15,080 nt of DNA, from assembly GCA_041629655.1 (NCBI GenBank), contig JBFKMV010000124.1, forward strand, positions 1-15,080, in the 5' to 3' direction. Source of the stretch: JBFKMV01 sp041629655. Lineage in GTDB: Bacteria; Acidobacteriota; Polarisedimenticolia; Polarisedimenticolales; Polarisedimenticolaceae. Below are positions 14,036-15,080 of this stretch, one piece after another. The notes under the pieces are model-generated. The model did not search any database. It saw only the letters and a program-made list of their open reading frames with translations, and was not told where the DNA came from. A program made the translations under genes and the position numbers. The number at the start of each line of letters is the position of its first letter. Position 1 is the first letter of the stretch.

Positions 14036-14071
14036 GGGTGTCGCCCGGTGGCGGCAGCACCCCGGACACCC
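14036..14071 (+). promoter_or_regulatory. Stem-loop in the clpB leader
   Basis: GGGTGTC (14036-14042) pairs with GACACCC (14065-14071), and an inner GGTG/CACC stem (14047-14050, 14058-14061) closes a 7-nt loop. It ends 23 nt before the GGAGG of clpB (14095-14099) and has no following T-tract, so it is not a typical terminator. It could affect leader stability or translation. Confidence 0.4.
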
Positions 14072-14103
14072 AGCAACGTTCTCGGACCAGGGGCGGAGGC
14101 AAC

Positions 14104-15080
14104 ATGCGTCTCGACAAGCTCACGTTGAAATCGCAGCAGGCGCTTCAGGAGGCGCAGCAGCTGGCTGCCGACCGGCGCCACCCCGAGCTCACCCCGCTGC
14201 ACCTGCTGCGGGTGCTGGCGGGCCAGGACGAGGGCATCGTCCGGCCGATCCTGCAGCGTCTGGGTGTCGACCCGCGCGCCGTCGGCGCCGCGGCCGACGA
14301 GCGGTTGTCCGCCATCGGTAAGGTGGAAGGCGACGTGCAGGTCGGGCTCTCGCGCTCGCTCCAGGAGGTGTTCAAGGGAGCCGAGCGCGCCGAGCGCGAG
14401 TTCCAGGACGAGTACCTGTCCACCGAGCACCTGCTGCTGGCGATGGCGCGGGGCCGCGGCGAGGCGGCCGAGGTGCTGCGCCGGCTCGGCGCGACGCCCG
14501 AGGGCGTGCTCGCCGCGCTCCGGGACGTGCGCGGCACGACCCGCGTCACCGACCAGAATCCCGAGGACAAGTACCAGGCGCTCAAGCGTTACGCGCGCGA
14601 CCTGACCGAGCTGGCGCGGCAGAACAAGCTCGATCCCGTGATCGGGCGCGACGAGGAGATCCGCCGCACGATGCAGGTGCTGTGTCGCCGGACCAAGAAC
14701 AACCCGGTGCTGATCGGCGACCCCGGCGTCGGCAAGACCGCGATCGCCGAGGGCCTGGCGCGCCGCATCGCCGACGGCGACGTGCCGGAGACGCTGAAGG
14801 ACCGCCAGGTCGTCGCGCTGGACCTCGGCGCGCTGATCGCGGGCTCGAAGTACCGCGGCGAGTTCGAGGACCGGCTGAAGGCGGTGCTCAAGGAGATCGA
14901 GGAGTCCGAGGGCCGGATCGTGCTGTTCATCGACGAGCTGCACACGCTGGTCGGTGCCGGCGCGGCCGAGGGCGCGGTGGACGCGGCGAACCTGCTCAAG
15001 CCGGCGCTGGCCCGCGGGCAGCTGCGCTGTATCGGCGCGACGACGCTGGCCGAGTACCGCAAGCACATCGAGAAGGACGC
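14104..15080 (+). CDS. clpB: ClpB disaggregase ATPase, 5' part (runs off the window)
   Basis: The first 325 codons of the AAA+ chaperone ClpB, which with DnaK pulls polypeptides out of aggregates. The N-terminal substrate-binding repeat domain is present (about 1-145: LTLKSQQALQEAQQLA, LTPLHLLRVL, LSTEHLLLAM). The first ATPase domain begins with KYARDLTELARQNKLDPVIG, Walker A GDPGVGKT at 205-212, LDLGALIAGSKYRGEFEDR and Walker B VLFIDELHTLVGAG. Presence of the N-domain and the DLT-LA-x-KLDPVIGRD linker separates it from ClpA and ClpC. ATG at 14104 with GGAGG 4 nt upstream. The middle coiled coil and second ATPase domain would lie beyond 15080. It is separated from tldE by 130 nt holding its own candidate promoter. 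Confidence 0.97.
   Translation, partial: MRLDKLTLKSQQALQEAQQLAADRRHPELTPLHLLRVLAGQDEGIVRPILQRLGVDPRAVGAAADERLSAIGKVEGDVQVGLSRSLQEVFKGAERAEREFQDEYLSTEHLLLAMARGRGEAAEVLRRLGATPEGVLAALRDVRGTTRVTDQNPEDKYQALKRYARDLTELARQNKLDPVIGRDEEIRRTMQVLCRRTKNNPVLIGDPGVGKTAIAEGLARRIADGDVPETLKDRQVVALDLGALIAGSKYRGEFEDRLKAVLKEIEESEGRIVLFIDELHTLVGAGAAEGAVDAANLLKPALARGQLRCIGATTLAEYRKHIEKD

Noticed and set aside
13974..14103. CIRCE/HrcA operator upstream of clpB
   Set aside because: Searched by eye for TTAGCACTC-N9-GAGTGCTAA; nothing similar is present.
1..15080. CRISPR arrays, tRNA/rRNA genes, insertion sequences, phage or defence genes
   Set aside because: No regularly spaced repeats, RNA-gene signatures, transposase or phage motifs were seen; the window looks like ordinary chromosome with housekeeping and accessory metabolic genes.

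Overview
The window is high-GC bacterial chromosome, densely coding, with many GTG starts and short intergenic gaps. No rRNA, tRNA, insertion sequence, CRISPR array or prophage gene was seen. The gene content (CarH-type MerR/B12 regulator, TldD/TldE, DinG, ClpB, CFA-synthase-family methyltransferase with DUF1295 and DUF2878 partners) fits a free-living, aerobic or light-exposed high-GC bacterium, for example Acidobacteriota, Gemmatimonadota or a Myxococcota/deltaproteobacterial relative. The sequence alone does not settle the phylum.

Left region (23-1627): a secreted fasciclin-domain protein (minus strand) is divergent from a MerR/B12-binding regulator of the CarH/LitR photoreceptor type. They share an AT-rich intergenic region with a near-consensus promoter for the fasciclin gene. 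Three TGnnnA-type half-sites at a 10-bp period lie just before the regulator's start. The regulator keeps the W-x9-E-H cobalamin motif and the lower His ligand, but has Arg where Thermus CarH has the light-state upper His ligand.

Second region (1628-7032, minus strand): dGTPase-like HD protein, glyA, dinG and a class I methyltransferase, with gaps of 53, 17 and 19 nt. This looks like one nucleotide, one-carbon and DNA-metabolism transcription unit. The dGTPase-like protein keeps its four metal ligands but has lost most of the other conserved active-site residues of the family.

Third region (7132-9824): a CFA-synthase/coclaurine-N-methyltransferase-like protein, a small three-helix membrane protein (probably DUF1475) and a DUF1295 membrane protein are coupled on the plus strand. 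A DUF2878 membrane protein runs tail-to-tail into them with a 61-bp overlap. These families recur in bacterial membrane-lipid modification clusters, often linked to light or singlet-oxygen stress, so this region may be functionally tied to the CarH/fasciclin pair. That link is inference.

Right region (9887-15080): an unrecognised zinc-ribbon, single-pass membrane protein with an internal repeat is divergent from the tldD-tldE metalloprotease pair, which is followed by the 5' part of clpB. Several promoters are visible (TTGACA-N17-TATTGT for fasciclin, TTGACT-N17-TAGATT for the zinc-ribbon gene), and two genes (dgt-like, tldD) have -10-like hexamers so close to the start codon that leaderless transcripts are possible.
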